From Engraulis encrasicolus (taxonomy: Eukaryota; Chordata; Actinopteri; Clupeiformes; Engraulidae): a stretch of 64,000 bases of DNA. Location of the stretch: positions 44,294,770 to 44,358,769 of the forward strand of contig NC_085875.1 of NCBI RefSeq assembly GCF_034702125.1, in the 5' to 3' direction. Shown here one piece after another: positions 24,016 to 37,287 of the stretch. Position numbers and translations under genes: made by a program. Below the pieces are notes generated by a model. That model had not been told where the DNA came from. It searched no databases and was given only the letters and a program-made list of their open reading frames with translations. The first letter of the stretch is position 1; every line of letters begins with the position of its first letter.

Positions 24016-24408
24016 TAGGGGTGGGCAATATGGCAAGAATGTCATATCATGATATCATGATTTTTTTACATAAAATCTCTATTCAGATTTTTTATCCGAA
24101 TTTTATCCATTGAAAAAATTTAAACAAATAAACAAAAAAACAGGCATTTTACATGCTTGCAATTTGTAATTAGCAATTTGTTAAAAGTAAACACACGGAT
24201 AACACTCTCATGAAGTGCACAATTGAAATACAATAATGTAAAGAATAAAAGACAACAACACCAAGTAAGTAGACATCACTCTGATACTGATGGGTGATAT
24301 CCTCACTGCAAGACGATCTATACAATTTCTCCACTTTGGCAGATTCGAGACAATCTTGTACTCAATTTCACGATTCACGGTTTAATATCGCCATATCACC
24401 CACCCCTA
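24016..24408. mobile_element. hAT-type element, 393 bases
   Basis: Termini TAGGGGTGGGCAATATGGC and GCCATATCACCCACCCCTA are inverted. Flanking octamers GTCTGAAC (24008-24015) and GTCTAAAC (24409-24416) are a target-site duplication with one change. There is no transposase. It ends about 200 bases before the last myt1l exon. Confidence 0.88.
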
Positions 24409-24616
24409 GTCTAAACAATACATCACCATCCTGTAACCCACGTCCACTCCAAAGTTCATTTTCCAGTAATGGTTGTTCACAAGATGCACCTTACAGTTGT
24501 TAGTATTCCCAAGCAACATGGTTCCGTCACTTTATGTTTCTATTGTATGGACATTTACATCTGTGGCCAAATCTCATTTAATACTGTCAATTGCTTCCTC
24601 CCCAATTGCTTCACAG

Positions 24617-24757
24617 GAGCCAATCAGCGAACAAAACTTTGATGCATACGTGACGACACTGACAGACATGTACACGAATCAAGACCAATACCAGAGCCCA
24701 GAAAACAAAGCCCTCTTGGAAAACATCAAACAAGCGGTACAAGGGATACAAGTGTAG
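24617..24757 (+). CDS. myt1l: myt1l terminal coding exon
   Basis: A 141-base exon, phase 0, ending in TAG at 24755-24757. It encodes [20 protein letters not shown], then [19 protein letters not shown] and AVQGIQV. This C-terminus is the clearest evidence for MYT1L rather than MYT1 or ST18: the mammalian protein ends the same way, with AVRGIQV. Acceptor TTGCTTCACAG. The 3'UTR follows directly. Confidence 0.97.
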   Translation, partial: EPISEQNFDAYVTTLTDMYTNQDQYQSPENKALLENIKQAVQGIQV

Positions 24758-27370
24758 CCACCGTGCAAGGGGAAGGCATGTTATCATTTAAAAAAAAACA
24801 GTTACTCAAAAAGACACTAACAGAAAAAAAGTTGAAACGGGATGCCTCATGGTTTTAACCAGACAGTGTTAAATATTCACTCCAGTTCTTTTCAAAAGAA
24901 AATGATAAGTGTTATGCTTTCAGAACATCCTTTTCTTTCTTTGTTGTCTTGCTTTCAAGGATACTAGTTGCTGGCAGAATAGTTTTTGAACAAACAAACA
25001 AACAAACAAAAAAACATGAACATTTTGTACGTTTTCATATAAGCTATCATAGTGTGATGTAACATTTTTAGCCGCTCATGTATGCACATTTTTAGTGTAT
25101 ATTTCGGATCAGTAAGCTAAATCTTGTCAGACATATAGTACTTTTTAATGCTAGCTGACAGAGTGGCAAAAGCTGAGGAGGTCAAGATGATGACCTTGAT
25201 GATGAAATTCAAAAAATATATATCTATCAATATATCACTCTGAGGACATGAGAGGAGGTAGCTACTTTTTACTTTTCTTTTTCCTTCTCTTCATCCGATG
25301 ATTTTATGGACTTTTCAATGAGATTTTTTGTGTGTATGTACTGTATGTATGTAAGTATGTATGTACGACGTATGTGTCCAAGCAATGTCTTGGTTGTAAA
25401 TTGTTTTATTTTTTAACAATGCTTGAAAACTCTTTTTGTCTTTTGTTAAAAAATATAATATATGAATATAAATTTGGTGGTGGTGGAGTGGGGGCATTTA
25501 GAAAACAAGATGTTGGATATGAGCATTGGAAAGAAACGGACTTGATGTATGAATGTTACAGTTTTATTGTAAACATCATGACACGGAAACCCTATGGTGT
25601 AAATCCCATCTGTTAAGGACTATTCTCTATTAGTAGGAACAACATCTTTAATTTGCTTTAGTAGATAGCCATTATCTCTCAATCAGCAACAAGATGATGG
25701 CCATTTAGACTGCGAGCATCATCCTAGCATTATTTCTTGCGTTTGTTTCAATTTTAAAAATGGTTGTAGCTAGAATCGGGCAGCGTCTCAGCAATATTAA
25801 ATCACATGTTTATAGATATGGGATGCAATCTACATGGAAAACAGTTTGGGTATATGCAATTTCCTGTTTGTAAACATAGTTGGGAAAACCTGATGAATCT
25901 TTTTACTATATGTAAATTATTAATTTTTATATAAATCTTTTAATACGAAAAAAAAAGTTTTAGAAAGGGGAGGGATATGGACATTCAGTTGAAAAGGCGA
26001 GATATTGAACTGTTCTTCTGAGTTCCTCTGTTTTCTTTTATGTACAATTTTGCACAGGGACACCTTCGTTTCCATGTTTTGATGTTTTTACAAAAACTTG
26101 CGCAGTACTTGACAGCCTAAAAATCGAGATACAAGGTTTTTGTAAAGACTATATATGTGGTAAGAGTATGAGAGCGGGACTTACAGGGTCACTTGTCCCC
26201 ACTGATGTGCCAGTAGACTATTTGCACTTGTCCTAAAGATATATCCTAATATGCGGCGCTGTGCAATTTCCATGTGTCTCTTGGCACGCAATTGGAAGAA
26301 AAAAAAAGAAAGACTGAAAGCAGTATCAACAGTATCACTGAGGGAGACTACAGGGATTTCCAATCAAAGTATAACGCCAACACAGAATACAATAATATTA
26401 TTATCAATTAGAGGACGATTCTATTCTTTCATTTTGGTATGATGATATTGAGGATCCCCAGCTGCACTTTATATCCAATCACTGTACAAAAAATGGTAAA
26501 ATAATCAATGAAAAAGGTATCAGAGATGACTAAAAATCTCTGTTTTTATTTACCAGTAGACTAATGGAATTCAAAATCAGTCTGTAGTTAATCTTTTGGG
26601 GTGATGCAGTTTAAGGTCTGTGTGCATCCCCATCCCCCCTGACTTTCCGTTGTGCTATTAGTTGTTATAGCAACCATGTTAAAAGAAGAAGAAGAAAAAA
26701 AATGGCCTTTTTTTGGAGAGCTAAATGCAAAGGTGCTTGTCGTTCACCAGATCTCATGTAATGTACTTTGCGTCCTCTTTTAGGGCCCCATCTTCCATAG
26801 CTGCATATGCCTTCTTCCTCCACAGCATAGTGTCTGAAGCTTTTTGCCAATATAGTAATGCTTTCAGTAGAGTACTAGCTCGCATCCGTTTTTAATTAAC
26901 CATCATCAGTACAAATGGAAAAAGGGATTTTAAGCACAAACCTGCTGCTCATCTACTGTTGGTACATAATATCAAAATTTAAAAAAAGAAAGAAGATATC
27001 CATGACTATCTACATAGGGAACACAAAAAAAGGTATCACATATTATTAGAATGCTGAAATTTCATATAAATTATTGTGAATTCATCAGAGTTTATTTATT
27101 CTAACCGGTTCATTTGGAGGTTGATTTAAGTACTCATTAACAAAACAGGATTTTGTATAAACTATTGTGCTCTCCGTGGAACTGAAGTTTAATTTATTTT
27201 TGTACTACACAGCATGGATTTGTTGACATTTTAATTTTGCTATAAATGTGTGAGATCACAAGTTGCTGTGATATTTCATTTTTAAATTGTGAAATTTGTA
27301 CAATTTTTGTCATGCTGGATGTTGACACATCTTACTCTGAATAAAGAAATATTGTGTTGCCACAAGTTTG
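24758..27370 (+). other. myt1l: myt1l 3' untranslated region
   Basis: About 2.6 kb of AT-rich sequence with no long repeat and no coding potential, ending shortly after the AATAAA at 27340. The freedom from microsatellites, compared with the introns, fits a transcribed, constrained 3'UTR. The exact end is inferred. Confidence 0.65.
27340..27345 (+). promoter_or_regulatory. myt1l: Polyadenylation signal AATAAA of myt1l
   Basis: Canonical AATAAA, followed after about 20-50 bases by GT/T-rich sequence (TGTTCCTGATGTCTGTCTCC). It is the best-placed signal downstream of the stop; earlier minor signals cannot be excluded. Confidence 0.6.
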
Positions 27371-27419
27371 CAATGTTCCTGATGTCTGTCTCCCCCATAG
27401 TAGCCCAAAAGCATGCAGT

Positions 27420-27690
27420 CATGGGTAAGTGGTTGGGGCGTCAGACTTGTAGCCCAAAGGTTACCGGTTCGACTCCCAACCCGCCAGGTTGGTGGGGGGA
27501 GTAATCAACCAGTCCTCTCCCCCATCCTCCTCCAGGTACCCTGAGCATGGTACCGTACCGCCGCACTGCTCCCTAGGGGCGCCGTTGAGGGCTGCGCCCC
27601 TTGCACGGGTTGAGGCATAAATGCAATTTCGTTGTGTGCAGTGTTCACTTGTGTGCTGTGGAGTCCTGTGTCCCAATGAGAATGGAAGTT
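27420..27690 (+). mobile_element. tRNA-derived SINE
   Basis: tRNA-like head GTGGTTGGGGCGTCAGAC with a perfect pol III B-box GGTTCGACTCC at 27466-27476, followed by a body with CCTCCTCCAGGTACCCTGAG and an end near CAATTTCGTTGTGTGCAGTG. It lies just past the myt1l polyadenylation signal. Confidence 0.75.
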
Positions 27691-28680
27691 GACGTTTCCC
27701 AATGGGCTTTCACTTTACAAAGGCCAGTCTGCAAATTCTCAAATTCCTTCTGCTGCATCAGACTTTATATTATTGTAATTTCATATCTGTTTTAACGCTA
27801 GGGATTTCTAGGAAGTGATATTATGAATGTGAACCCTTACACAAAGCTGGCACACCCTGGCTGGTTTGTGTCTGTAACTCTTTGCCAAGAAGGAAAAGTG
27901 CAAGAGCAGCAACTCAGACGGCCTGCGCCTGCAAATTTGTAGACTGTAATTCTAAAACAGCACCAGCAGAGGGCGGCACTCTCGTGCCAATTACGCACTA
28001 AAAGAAGTTTGCAGACAGCCATCACAGCAAGACAGAGAAACCAAAGCAATTAAAATAATTTGGACAGAGGACGCATTCCAATGGAATTTCTTAGCTATGC
28101 GTGTAATGTTTTCAACAGAGAAAGTAATTGTAGTAGCAGCAGATGATGATTTGATGGCTGGCGTCCTACTCCAGTTAAAGTGAGGTGAGGTTGCAACACG
28201 CATCAGAACAGGCATTAGTCAGCTCCTGTCCCAAGACTCGCTTCAGATTTTTTTTCTATCATAGCTGGCTACAAATCGAACATTACTTTTTTTCTTCTTT
28301 GTTTCGTGCCCCAGCAATAGAATTTGTGCGTAAAAGTTTGAAGTTTGGTGTGCGTAAAATGCGCATATGATTCCTTCACTACTTCTTTAATGAGAGGACA
28401 AACAAACTAAAGGATAAGCTGCTTTTGCAGACAGATATTTTTGTCAAACTGTTGCATTATGTAACTCATTTGTTTTGGAACATCCCGTCGCTCTGCTATG
28501 CTATGCATATCACAGGCCCAATAGCCATGGACTGTGCACATCACTACACAGCGCCAAAATATTTATTATATATTTAATGAACTTTGATAGATGGTAGGAC
28601 GGGCTTTAAGCCATGCTATTTGTCAGAGGAGTTTCTGATTGGCTTCTACCGGTCTCACATCATCTGTAACACTGCCCTAC
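27691..28680. other. Intergenic spacer between myt1l and pxdn
   Basis: About 1 kb of mostly unique sequence. No gene or strong repeat was seen. The upstream regulatory region of pxdn probably begins here. Confidence 0.5.
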
Positions 28681-28805
28681 TTTTCTGCTGTCCGGAGGGA
28701 GCGTATGGTGACTGCCGAATTCCAAAGCTTTAGAATAACTGATGTTAGTTACTCGGCGAGAGGGGTAGCGAGCGGTGAGTTCTCAGCACGGCTGACTCGC
28801 TTGCA
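28560..28805 (+). promoter_or_regulatory. pxdn: Putative pxdn promoter and 5'UTR
   Basis: Directly upstream of the pxdn ATG. It contains an inverted CCAAT box (ATTGG at 28638-28642) and an AT-rich stretch TATTTATTATATATTTAA near 28560. From about 28690, sequence with several CpGs (GGCGAGAGGGGTAGCGAGC) looks like a 5'UTR. The start site cannot be fixed from sequence. Confidence 0.4.
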
Positions 28806-28990
28806 ATGGCGATGTGGACTGGCCGAAATTTAACCTCGTTTTTAGCGGCGGTTGGACTTTTCCTATTCATCAGTGGTCCTCACGTCGTCTCCTCTTGCCC
28901 AAGCCGCTGTTTATGCTTTCGCACTACCGTTAGATGTATGCATTTAAACCTGGAAACTGTACCTGCCGTGTCTCCACAAACCACCATCCT
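28806..28990 (+). CDS. pxdn: pxdn exon 1: signal peptide and LRR N-terminal cap
   Basis: Start of peroxidasin, a secreted haem peroxidase that forms sulfilimine cross-links in collagen IV of basement membranes. The exon encodes [20 protein letters not shown] and [10 protein letters not shown], a signal peptide with a hydrophobic core at residues 9-24, then [16 protein letters not shown], the four-cysteine LRR N-cap that is identical to vertebrate PXDN over this stretch. The first ATG has G at +4 and is preferred over a second ATG two codons later. It ends CT|GTAAGT in phase 2. The mature N-terminus probably begins near residue 30. The intron to exon 2 is 23.3 kb. Confidence 0.95.
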
Positions 28991-31440
28991 GTAAGTAGAC
29001 CACTTCTATTATATGGAAAGTCGCAGGGGTGGGACGGATGGTCTGCCGCTTTGTCCTCTTTGCACTTTACAGGCACGCTGTGTTAAAAGTTCAGTTATGG
29101 TCTTTGTCACCTTTTATGGATACATCAAGTGCAGTTTCACCTAGTTAAACCAGTGTCCGGTTAATTAGTAAAGTTGCCAATTGCAAAACAAGTTATCGAA
29201 CCAACCTTAAGATGCAGGAACTGTATGCTATATGTATTACTGTCGATAATCAAAGGAATGTCTTGATAATTGTGGCCAACTTCACGCGTTTGGCGAAGAA
29301 CTTTGTGGTGATAGAAAAGAGGCTTCGCGAGAGTCTCCTGTCGAATGTCTACCAGAGCCTTTGTTGCACTGACGGTGGACAAAGTTTCTCTGCCATTACT
29401 TTTTTTGTTGCATACATCGTCGACATCAATTTGTGAAACCCAATAAGCCAAAACTGTTACAATACCCACTACATTTGTTCATATGATTACCTTATTCGCC
29501 CAAATATTTCTACTCGTCGTTCATGCGCAGACAGGAGAGAGACACCAAGGAAGGGCAGATAGGTTTCTTCTCCGATAAGAGCGGTATTATTGTCTGCCAT
29601 TACTGGAACGCAGCTGTCCCACTCTCTGAAAAAGTTCTTCAATAGCCCTAAAGAGAGTCCAACTGCAGGCTGTCATGTTAATGGAGACCGATGAAATATG
29701 GAGCTCACCGCATCGAACTTGACGTAAAACAATGACCATAGTCCTTGAACGTCATTATGCATGGATTTGCGGACATAGAGATCCACTGAGAGATGATGAC
29801 CAATGCGCGGTCATTCACTGACCTCTCCAGAAGAGTCATGAAACCCAATGAAAGGAAACGTGAAACAGGCGTATTTCTTAAACCACAGTGCATCTGTCTT
29901 TGGTCAGTGGGCACGGCTTGTCTCATAGGCCTCCTTTATTCTTACCACGAAACAATACATTTGATTCTCTTCCTCCCCACTGCCCAGCTGACATGTGTCA
30001 TCATAGCGTGGCATGAGTGAGAAGTTCTCCTCAGGGGTGCCGCTGGCTGCCCAGGCCCAGGCCTCAGCAAGGCAGCACATGAAACGAAGCAAACAACAAA
30101 AAAAGGCATTTGAACTGTTCTTTTGTATTGGATGGACATGGATTAGAGGAGAAACAAAGGCATACATCAGCTTGATTGCCATGACTTGGCACTGGGGGCC
30201 AGGGCAGGCCTTGACCCTGTCATAGCTGGCGTCTGGAGATGCACAGAGGGGTGGCGTTTGACCCAGGCAGATTACAAGATTAGTGCCACTTCAGATGCCG
30301 CCCCGACCGACACCTTACGAACAGGACCGCCCTTGTGCATGTAAAAAGAAGGTCTCGGTCAGAGTCTGTCGGGCTGCACATAGTTTTTACCCATATAGCC
30401 CAGAGAGAGGTGTGGGGGCGACTGAATAATGCAAGAACCGCCTTAAATTTGTGCCATGTTTCCCCCCTTCTGGTTTTAATAGACCCATGTGATTGCTACA
30501 TGCGTTCACTTCCCGGCCCTGTATACTTCTGTGCAAACAGTGGCCCCTATTCAGCCTCAACCATGCACCACGGCACAAAGGAACAAGTCAGCTTCCTATA
30601 ACAAGGCCTAGTGCAGCCACCACCAGCAGCAGCAGCATTCCCCCTGTTAGCCGGCCTGCAACATCTGTAGTCAGGCAGGACTCCAGCAGCCCTGAGAAAC
30701 CTATTGCAATGCACCAGGAGTGAGTCAGTCAGTCCCAGTCCACACTCTCCCAGGGCAGCTGGGGGAAAGCAGATGATTGCTGGTTGGAAATGGGACTCAG
30801 GCGCTTGTCTTCTTCTTCTCTCCTTTGGGTCATCCCTTTCTGTCTCGCATACACATACAGTGTGAGAGAGGGATATGCGCACTATAAACTGTTAAGACAA
30901 GGCCTCTGTTATAAAGCTGCTGTTACCAGAATGGCTATGACCAAGACATCATGGTTTACTAAAGGCTGTGTAATGACATAGTAGTGCAGTGCGAAAGTAA
31001 TAGGGTATTTTCAATTACTAGTACAGTGTTTCAAAGGCAAAGCAATGTGCATTATGCTGCACTCCAAAAAACGCATTTTATTTTACAAATGGCTACATTT
31101 CGAGATCCCACTAACTAGTGGAGCGAAACGTTGTAATTTGTTAAATAACGTGTATTTTTTTAGAGCTTATATACCCATTGTGTAGACCTCTCTCTCACAC
31201 AACTTCTACAATGGTCTGGAACCTGGATTACTAGGGGTTTTTGGATGCGTGCACCCTAACTTTTAAATCACATGCCAACACACACTCGCACAGATACGTA
31301 TGTGACATTGTAGTGATGCTGGAGAAACTGGAGAACTTGGTGGATAGGACATGAGGAGGGCTGTGTGTGAACTGGGTTGCTCAAGGGTCCCGTTTGCTTG
31401 CAGAGGGAAAGTTTTAGGAAACTGCCACCTGTGGAAGCAA
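28991..31440 (+). other. pxdn: pxdn intron 1, proximal part
   Basis: Mostly unique sequence. At 30886-30990 there is one copy of a dispersed repeat shared with 34365, 35856 and 58535. No exon or regulatory motif is clear enough to call. Confidence 0.55.
30886..30990 (+). repeat. Dispersed repeat family C, copy 1
   Basis: Shares GTTAAGACA, GGCCTCTGTTATAAA, CTGTTACCAGAATGG, TATGACCAAGACATC and TGTAATGACATAGTAGTG with the copies at 34365, 35856 and 58535. It is about 100 bases long with diverged ends. The origin is unknown. Confidence 0.65.
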
Positions 31441-31441
31441 G

Positions 31442-31640
31442 CACCGTTCTCCCCCTCCTCCTCCTCTTCCTCCCTTTGCCCCCTCCTCTTCCTCCCTTCT
31501 CCCCTTCCCCCTCCTCCTCCTCTTCCTCCCTTCTCCCCCTCCCCCCCTCCTCTTCCTCCCTTCTCCCTTTCTCCCTCCTCATCCTCTTCCTCCTTTCTTC
31601 CCTTCCTCCTTTCTCCCACCCCTTCTCCTCTTCCTCCACA
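31442..31640. repeat. Polypyrimidine (CCT/TCC)n tract
   Basis: About 200 bases made almost only of C and T, with imperfect CCTCCT/TTCTCC phrases. Confidence 0.9.
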
Positions 31641-31746
31641 GACCCTCGCTGTCTTGTTAGGACACGACTCTCCTCCGTGTCTGCTATTCGTTTTGGCCCC
31701 CCTTTTAATTATTTTTTCTGTAAATCTTACTTGTACACTCCTCTAC

Positions 31747-31748
<2 letters not shown>

Positions 31749-31837
<89 letters not shown>
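31749..31837. repeat. (CT)n microsatellite
   Basis: Pure CT run of about 44 units. Confidence 0.97.
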
Positions 31838-31842
<5 letters not shown>

Positions 31843-34364
31843 AATGAGGATTCTTTTGTGATATGAAGCAGCAATAATTTCCTTTTTTTCTCCCTTTTCT
31901 TTTTTGGGGGGTAAATGTTCAATAAAGCGTTGATGCAGCGGAATGTGTACAGGGCCCCACAACGTGACATCTGTTTGGCAAGTGGATTGCATTGGGTCCT
32001 GATTGAGCAGTGCCTCAACTGGGTCACAAAGTGCCTCTGAGGTCAAATAAATGTGTCCACGAAGAGGAATGTGTAAAATTACATAAGACTCACTCATCAG
32101 ACTGTCTGTCTCTTGTAGTAGAGACTGCAGAGTGTTCAACTTAGCACTGGTGCACTATGCACCCTCCTCATTCAATTGACGTTTGTGCTTATTCATGTGT
32201 ATTAATATCTTGAGATTTTTTTTAACCAAATTCCATTACAACAAACATGCAAGGATTATAGCCACCCTGTCTTCAGTGAACTTCGAGAAACTTAGTATCT
32301 ATATCCATCACATTATCTGCTTAGATATGTTTATTACTACTTTATAGAGAAATAGGGATGACATTTGTGCAAAATGAGTGTTCATTATCAAGTCATTATG
32401 AAGTGCTATCAAAATGACATTGCATGTTAACAAAAAACCTCATACCTAGAGAATTAGCATTCTGTTCCATGTGCTCAGGCATGGTGTGGCCTATCTGCAT
32501 TTGTATTCACAGTAGACATTGTCAGTGCAGAACAAAACTGATCCAATGTGTGATTGGTTGGCTGATGAACTTTTTGGTTTTGAAAATGTGGAATGGTTCC
32601 CCCATGTTGACCCAGGCTGACAGCAGCTCCCAGTTGAGATGGAAATTCCTCATCACTCAAGTGCAGTCACACGTTGCAGAATGATCCAAAAGGTTTTTTG
32701 TCTAAATGTAACTATCCCACCCACCCTTTCTGTCTCTGAGTACTATATCTCCAAGTCTCTCTCTGTTTCGCTCTTTCTCAACCCCACTCTCTCCCACTTT
32801 CTTTGTTTGTATCTTTATTCTCACACCCTCTCTTTCAAAAGATATCTCCATCCCTCTCTCAACCTCTACATCTGTCTGTGTCCTTCAGTCTACTTCTCTG
32901 AATCTACTTCTACATCTTTCTCTCTTTGTCTGTCTTCACCATTCTCCCTTTTACCAATATAGGCCTACTTTTCCTTCTGTTATTCTACCCTCCTCCCCCT
33001 TTCTCTCTTTCTGTTCATCTCTTCAGTGCCTCAGTGCATTGATGCTGATGGTTTGGCCCATGTTCCTGGATTAGGAGAGGCTGCTGGTGTGCACTGCGAG
33101 AGCCGGTTAGTGCACAAGGTTAGTGCCAGATGACTGGCTGTGCTGACCCCATGAGGCCTAGCTTTGGCCCCAACAAACAGTGTGTCCATTTATGTCTGCT
33201 GGTCGGTGTTCAGATCAAAGAGCCTCCCGACAGGCCAACTCCTTTGGAGAGCCTGGGAATGAGTGATGTCCACTGACACACTCACAGCTCTGTTGTTGTT
33301 TCTGCTTTGTTTTGGGAATTCGTCGTGACGTCCAATGGGATACCCAGAATTGGGCCATGTGTGTCGTCACGTCACATCGCCATGGCCTTGATTCTTCTGC
33401 CAGTTCAGCATGGTAGCCAAAGGTTCTAGAATTTGTGGTTGTTACCAGGGACTGCTCTTGGTCAAGTGGAGTTGTGAAGCAATAATGTGTCCAGTTTGTG
33501 TATAAGGCTTTGGAAGTGATGAATGGAACTGGTGATCTCATTTCAAAGATATCTAATGGATGTCTTGGACATTTGTGTGGCTCACAGATGTGTTATTGAA
33601 GTACCGTGATTCATGACTGAAGCTCATTTTGCAGTAATGTGAACAAATGAGCCATGTCTTATGTTCTAAGGAGGGATGGTAGCTTTGACCAAACTGGACC
33701 AACTTTGTACTTAAAAATGTTCAGATGTTTTGTTGAGCTTCGTCAGTGTGGGCAATAATTGGTAAACTTATTGCCACAAGGGAGATGTCTTTCTTGAGAC
33801 CTTGAAAATTCCTAATGCAAATGTAACGTGATTGGTGGTTCCAATGTCCTATCAGAGACGGTTTAAATGCAAATCTTTGGGGGAAATCCTAGGGGGAAAA
33901 GGCAGATTTAAGCCTTTATGTCTGCAAAACGTCTTCATCTTCCACTTTTATGTGCTCATCATCTATGAAGTTCCGCATGATGAAACCATCCAATGTCTCA
34001 TCCAGATCTTTTGGCTAGCCTTTGCTGATTATAATTAATAGTTCTCCCGAGGTCCTGACTGCAGACAAAAGCCCTCTTGACGATGAAATCACAGACCTTC
34101 TTGTAAACCCTCTGCAGCCTTCCACACTCTTGACTTGCATCTTGCCTGTTTTACTTCTGCTCTCAACTATTTGTACATGAGATTTGTCTTCTTTCACATG
34201 CTTCCTCCAGGCAGCCGTCTTGTAGCGTTCATGAAAGCTTCATGTTAGTGTAACTATTTTGTGAGGAACCACAAGCCTTAACTTACTCCCAAACCTTCTT
34301 GCAGCTGCCAACCCTTTGCTCCCTATGTACTTTACCATTCCAACCTCTTTGTCTGTCTTAAAAC

Positions 34365-34470
34365 CCCTTCAAATAGAGCCTCAATTATAAGCTTTCTGTT
34401 ACCAAAATGGTAATGACGAAGTCTTAATCTGCTACTTAAGGCTGTCTTTAATGCCATAGCAATGTTATGA
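34365..34470 (+). repeat. Dispersed repeat family C, copy 2
   Basis: Contains GAGCCTCAATTATAAGC, CTGTTACCAAAATGGTAATG, AGTCTTAATCTGCTACTTAA and ATGCCATAGCAATGTTATG, aligned with the copies at 30886, 35856 and 58535. Confidence 0.65.
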
Positions 34471-34782
34471 TGTAGTTACACTTTTTCAGCACGCAGTGAG
34501 TCGGATTGCCAGCCACCCTATCTGCATGAAAAAGAGCTACCCCTACTCAATGCAAATACCTATGGTTGTATGATTGCTTCTTGTATTTATCTGCTGCCGC
34601 CTGCTCTGATTTCTGTCTGCCCAGCTGTTCAGCACTTAGCAGTCATACCACATGCCACAACTTTCATTTCACTACATGCCTCAAAGAAGTGGTGGCTCTA
34701 TGTATTTGACCAATAAACTATCCTTGCATCTTTGTATCCTTATACTCTCTTCTCCACCATAGCCCTAAACCTCACTGCTTAT

Positions 34783-34835
34783 GAGCATTTGTGTAGTTTA
34801 AAAGCAACCAATGCTTCTAGACTACACAAATGCTC
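34783..34835. repeat. Hairpin with 15-base perfect arms
   Basis: GAGCATTTGTGTAGT and its exact reverse complement ACTACACAAATGCTC with a 23-base loop. Confidence 0.8.
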
Positions 34836-35855
34836 GTATGTGGATTTAAATATTGACTGTCGCACTAAGATTGGTAACTGTAGGGACTTCACTAGCCAGG
34901 ACTGTTAGTATTAATGGCTTCTTTGATGTGAAATGGTGGTGTTTTATTGTTTTTATCATGATTATTGTTTTGAACTCTGCTTTATTGGCTGTATTGTCTC
35001 AGCTAGCATTAGCCCAACTAGGCCTTCAAGTGTGATTCGCTAGACTTAGTACAATCAACAAGCCTCTCCCCTGACGAACTGTTATCAAAGAAACCATAAA
35101 AATGCCAGAGGGAGCCGCAGATGTTAATTACCAGATATCAGGCCTTACAATACAACACATCGACCCATCCCCCCCACATGTACAGCAAATTTCCCCACTG
35201 ACACAAAGCTGAAGGCTAGATTTATAGCTCACCAGCATGACTGTACAGACCACCCATGTCCTCACTGAGTACTTTACAGCCCTGTTGCTGCTGGACGGTT
35301 CCTCGTGCATTCACGGTTATTCACCTCTTCTCAGCAGTGGTGCCTTCCCTTGTCTAGAGTGTAGCATTGCTACTCTGAGATGAGATGCCCTCACATCATC
35401 CATACACATGTTACTAAAAATAGTGTGTGTGTGTGTGCGTGTGTGTGTGTGCACGTGCGCGAGCACATGCATGTTTTACAGGACCACTTTGGTGCATTTC
35501 AACCCTATATACTCGTTAACAGTCTTTTGTGTTGCATGCAGCCTGAAGAGGGGAGAAGCATCTGAGTTGCATTATTGTTTATGGGAAAGGTGAATTTGGC
35601 TAAGACAAAGCAATCAGGGCATGTTTCTAACTTTAAAGTCCGTACCATTTAGGAGGCAGTAGCTGTAGTATCAAGAAAACATTGTGCCAGTTTAACTCAG
35701 CAGTTGTTCAGCAAGGTGATCTGAATGCGTTTCCCATGGCTTTGTCGAACATGCTGGATGAAAATGTTATTTGATATAACACAATGCCTTTTTAGGCACT
35801 TGTTATCTTATTACATCAATCCGTTCCTACGGTGTGAGGACATGCTATTTTAATC

Positions 35856-35965
35856 TGTTAAGACATGGCTCCTGTTATTAATTTGTTACAAGAAGAGTCA
35901 TAATGTATTACCAAGGAAGGCTCTGTGTAATGTCATAGTAGTGTCGTACTATGGTAGTATCTTGT
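35856..35965 (+). repeat. Dispersed repeat family C, copy 3
   Basis: Contains CTGTTAAGACATGGCTCC, TGTTACAAGAAGAGTC and GTGTAATGTCATAGTAGTG. More diverged than the other copies. Confidence 0.55.
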
Positions 35966-37287
35966 CTCAGTCTCAGTAGCTTTCTATTTGTCCCAGTATG
36001 GGCAATTGTTGTGCAGTAGTGGTACACCTTTCTCACACACACTCACACTTAAAAACATAATAGCACAAGAAACGCATAAAAGATATTAAAAGGTAATAAA
36101 AGTAAGGTGGATAAATAAATAAATAAATGGTATGCATTAAGAGGCTCTGAAATGTAGCTTTGGTTATAGCCTACAATACGTGGCAAGATTTGGCTATACG
36201 CTTGGAGCTGGCTGCTGTCAGACTGATCTGCTGTCTGTAGCATCGCGTGCCATTCATTACTCAGTCTTCTTTGGCAGGCAGCCTCCTCTTGCTTCAAACC
36301 CAGCATGACGCTGTCATTGGTCTCACTAATGATGCTTGCTGCACTGAGCACACAACAGTGTAACAATAGAAGGTCCCCATGCCAACAACAAACAGGAAGA
36401 CGTCCACATGCTTGGGCTACTTGCCCCGTTCCCCTGACATGGCCCACTCTGCTCATGAGCTAAATTCTGTCTGTCGTCAATGTTTGTGGAACACCCACCG
36501 TCCCCCCGTCCCCTCGCCCCCCCCAACCTACTCTCTGACGGTGTCCCTGCTCTTTCATGCTGGACTGATGGCACTAGAGACTGTTTTTGCAGTGGTGACA
36601 CGCAAATTAAAGCGTCCGTTTTGAAATTTCCCATGCAAGGAAAATCAGTTAATGTTCTATTTTCATGGTTCAACCATGTAATCTATTTGTACAAGTTGTC
36701 CTGTTGAAGTGCATTGGCGCTATGTCATATTAATTAAACATTAATCAAAATATGACATTAACCAAAATGTCACTCAGAAGTTTTTTTAAGCGAAGTTGCA
36801 GTCCCCTCTAGAAGACAACCAAGTTGAACCTAAAATCAACCTGTGTTTTTTGGTTTGTTTGCAACGTGCACTGATTTGACATGCACACAGTCGCGTCATC
36901 TTTTGGCCGCGGGAAACTAGCACTTTTGACATGTGAGTGCGCTCAGTTAACTATATCCAACGTAGGTGTCCATCAGAATCATGTTTGTGGTCCTGCTGGA
37001 GAGTAAGTACTAAGTACACGACGAACAGTGATGCATTCCACAGCCATGGCATCAGTCCTGTCTGAGATGACAGTGAGAGATTCTACATGGGCTGTCAGAG
37101 GGGGCCTTGTCACACACATCCACACAGACTTTCATCCCTTGAGTTGTTTTTCATCCCCCATTTTTTGACTGGGCTTGCCAGAACTGCTGCAGCACACACA
37201 TCACAGTCCATCTCAGAGAAGTTATGAAGACAAGTGTTCGTTGTTTGCACAGGCCCACACTGGCAGTCGTTCTGTAAATGTATTCCT

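Larger units (their letters stand above)
21367..24616 (+). other. myt1l: myt1l last intron, 3.2 kb
   Basis: AT-rich. It carries a stretch of unique sequence that may be a conserved non-coding element (21620-22100), a candidate cassette exon (23137-23199) and a hAT element (24016-24408). No microsatellite of note, in contrast with the other introns. Confidence 0.6.

Noticed and set aside
33780..34245. Minus-strand frame with KEDKSHVQIVESRSKTGK, considered as a decayed gene
   Set aside because: It is 60 residues long, has no recognisable domain, and continues only by shifting frame. Treated as chance.
36049..36673. Two overlapping minus-strand frames of 115-135 residues
   Set aside because: No family resemblance and no splice or promoter context; they lie in a pxdn intron and look like chance frames.
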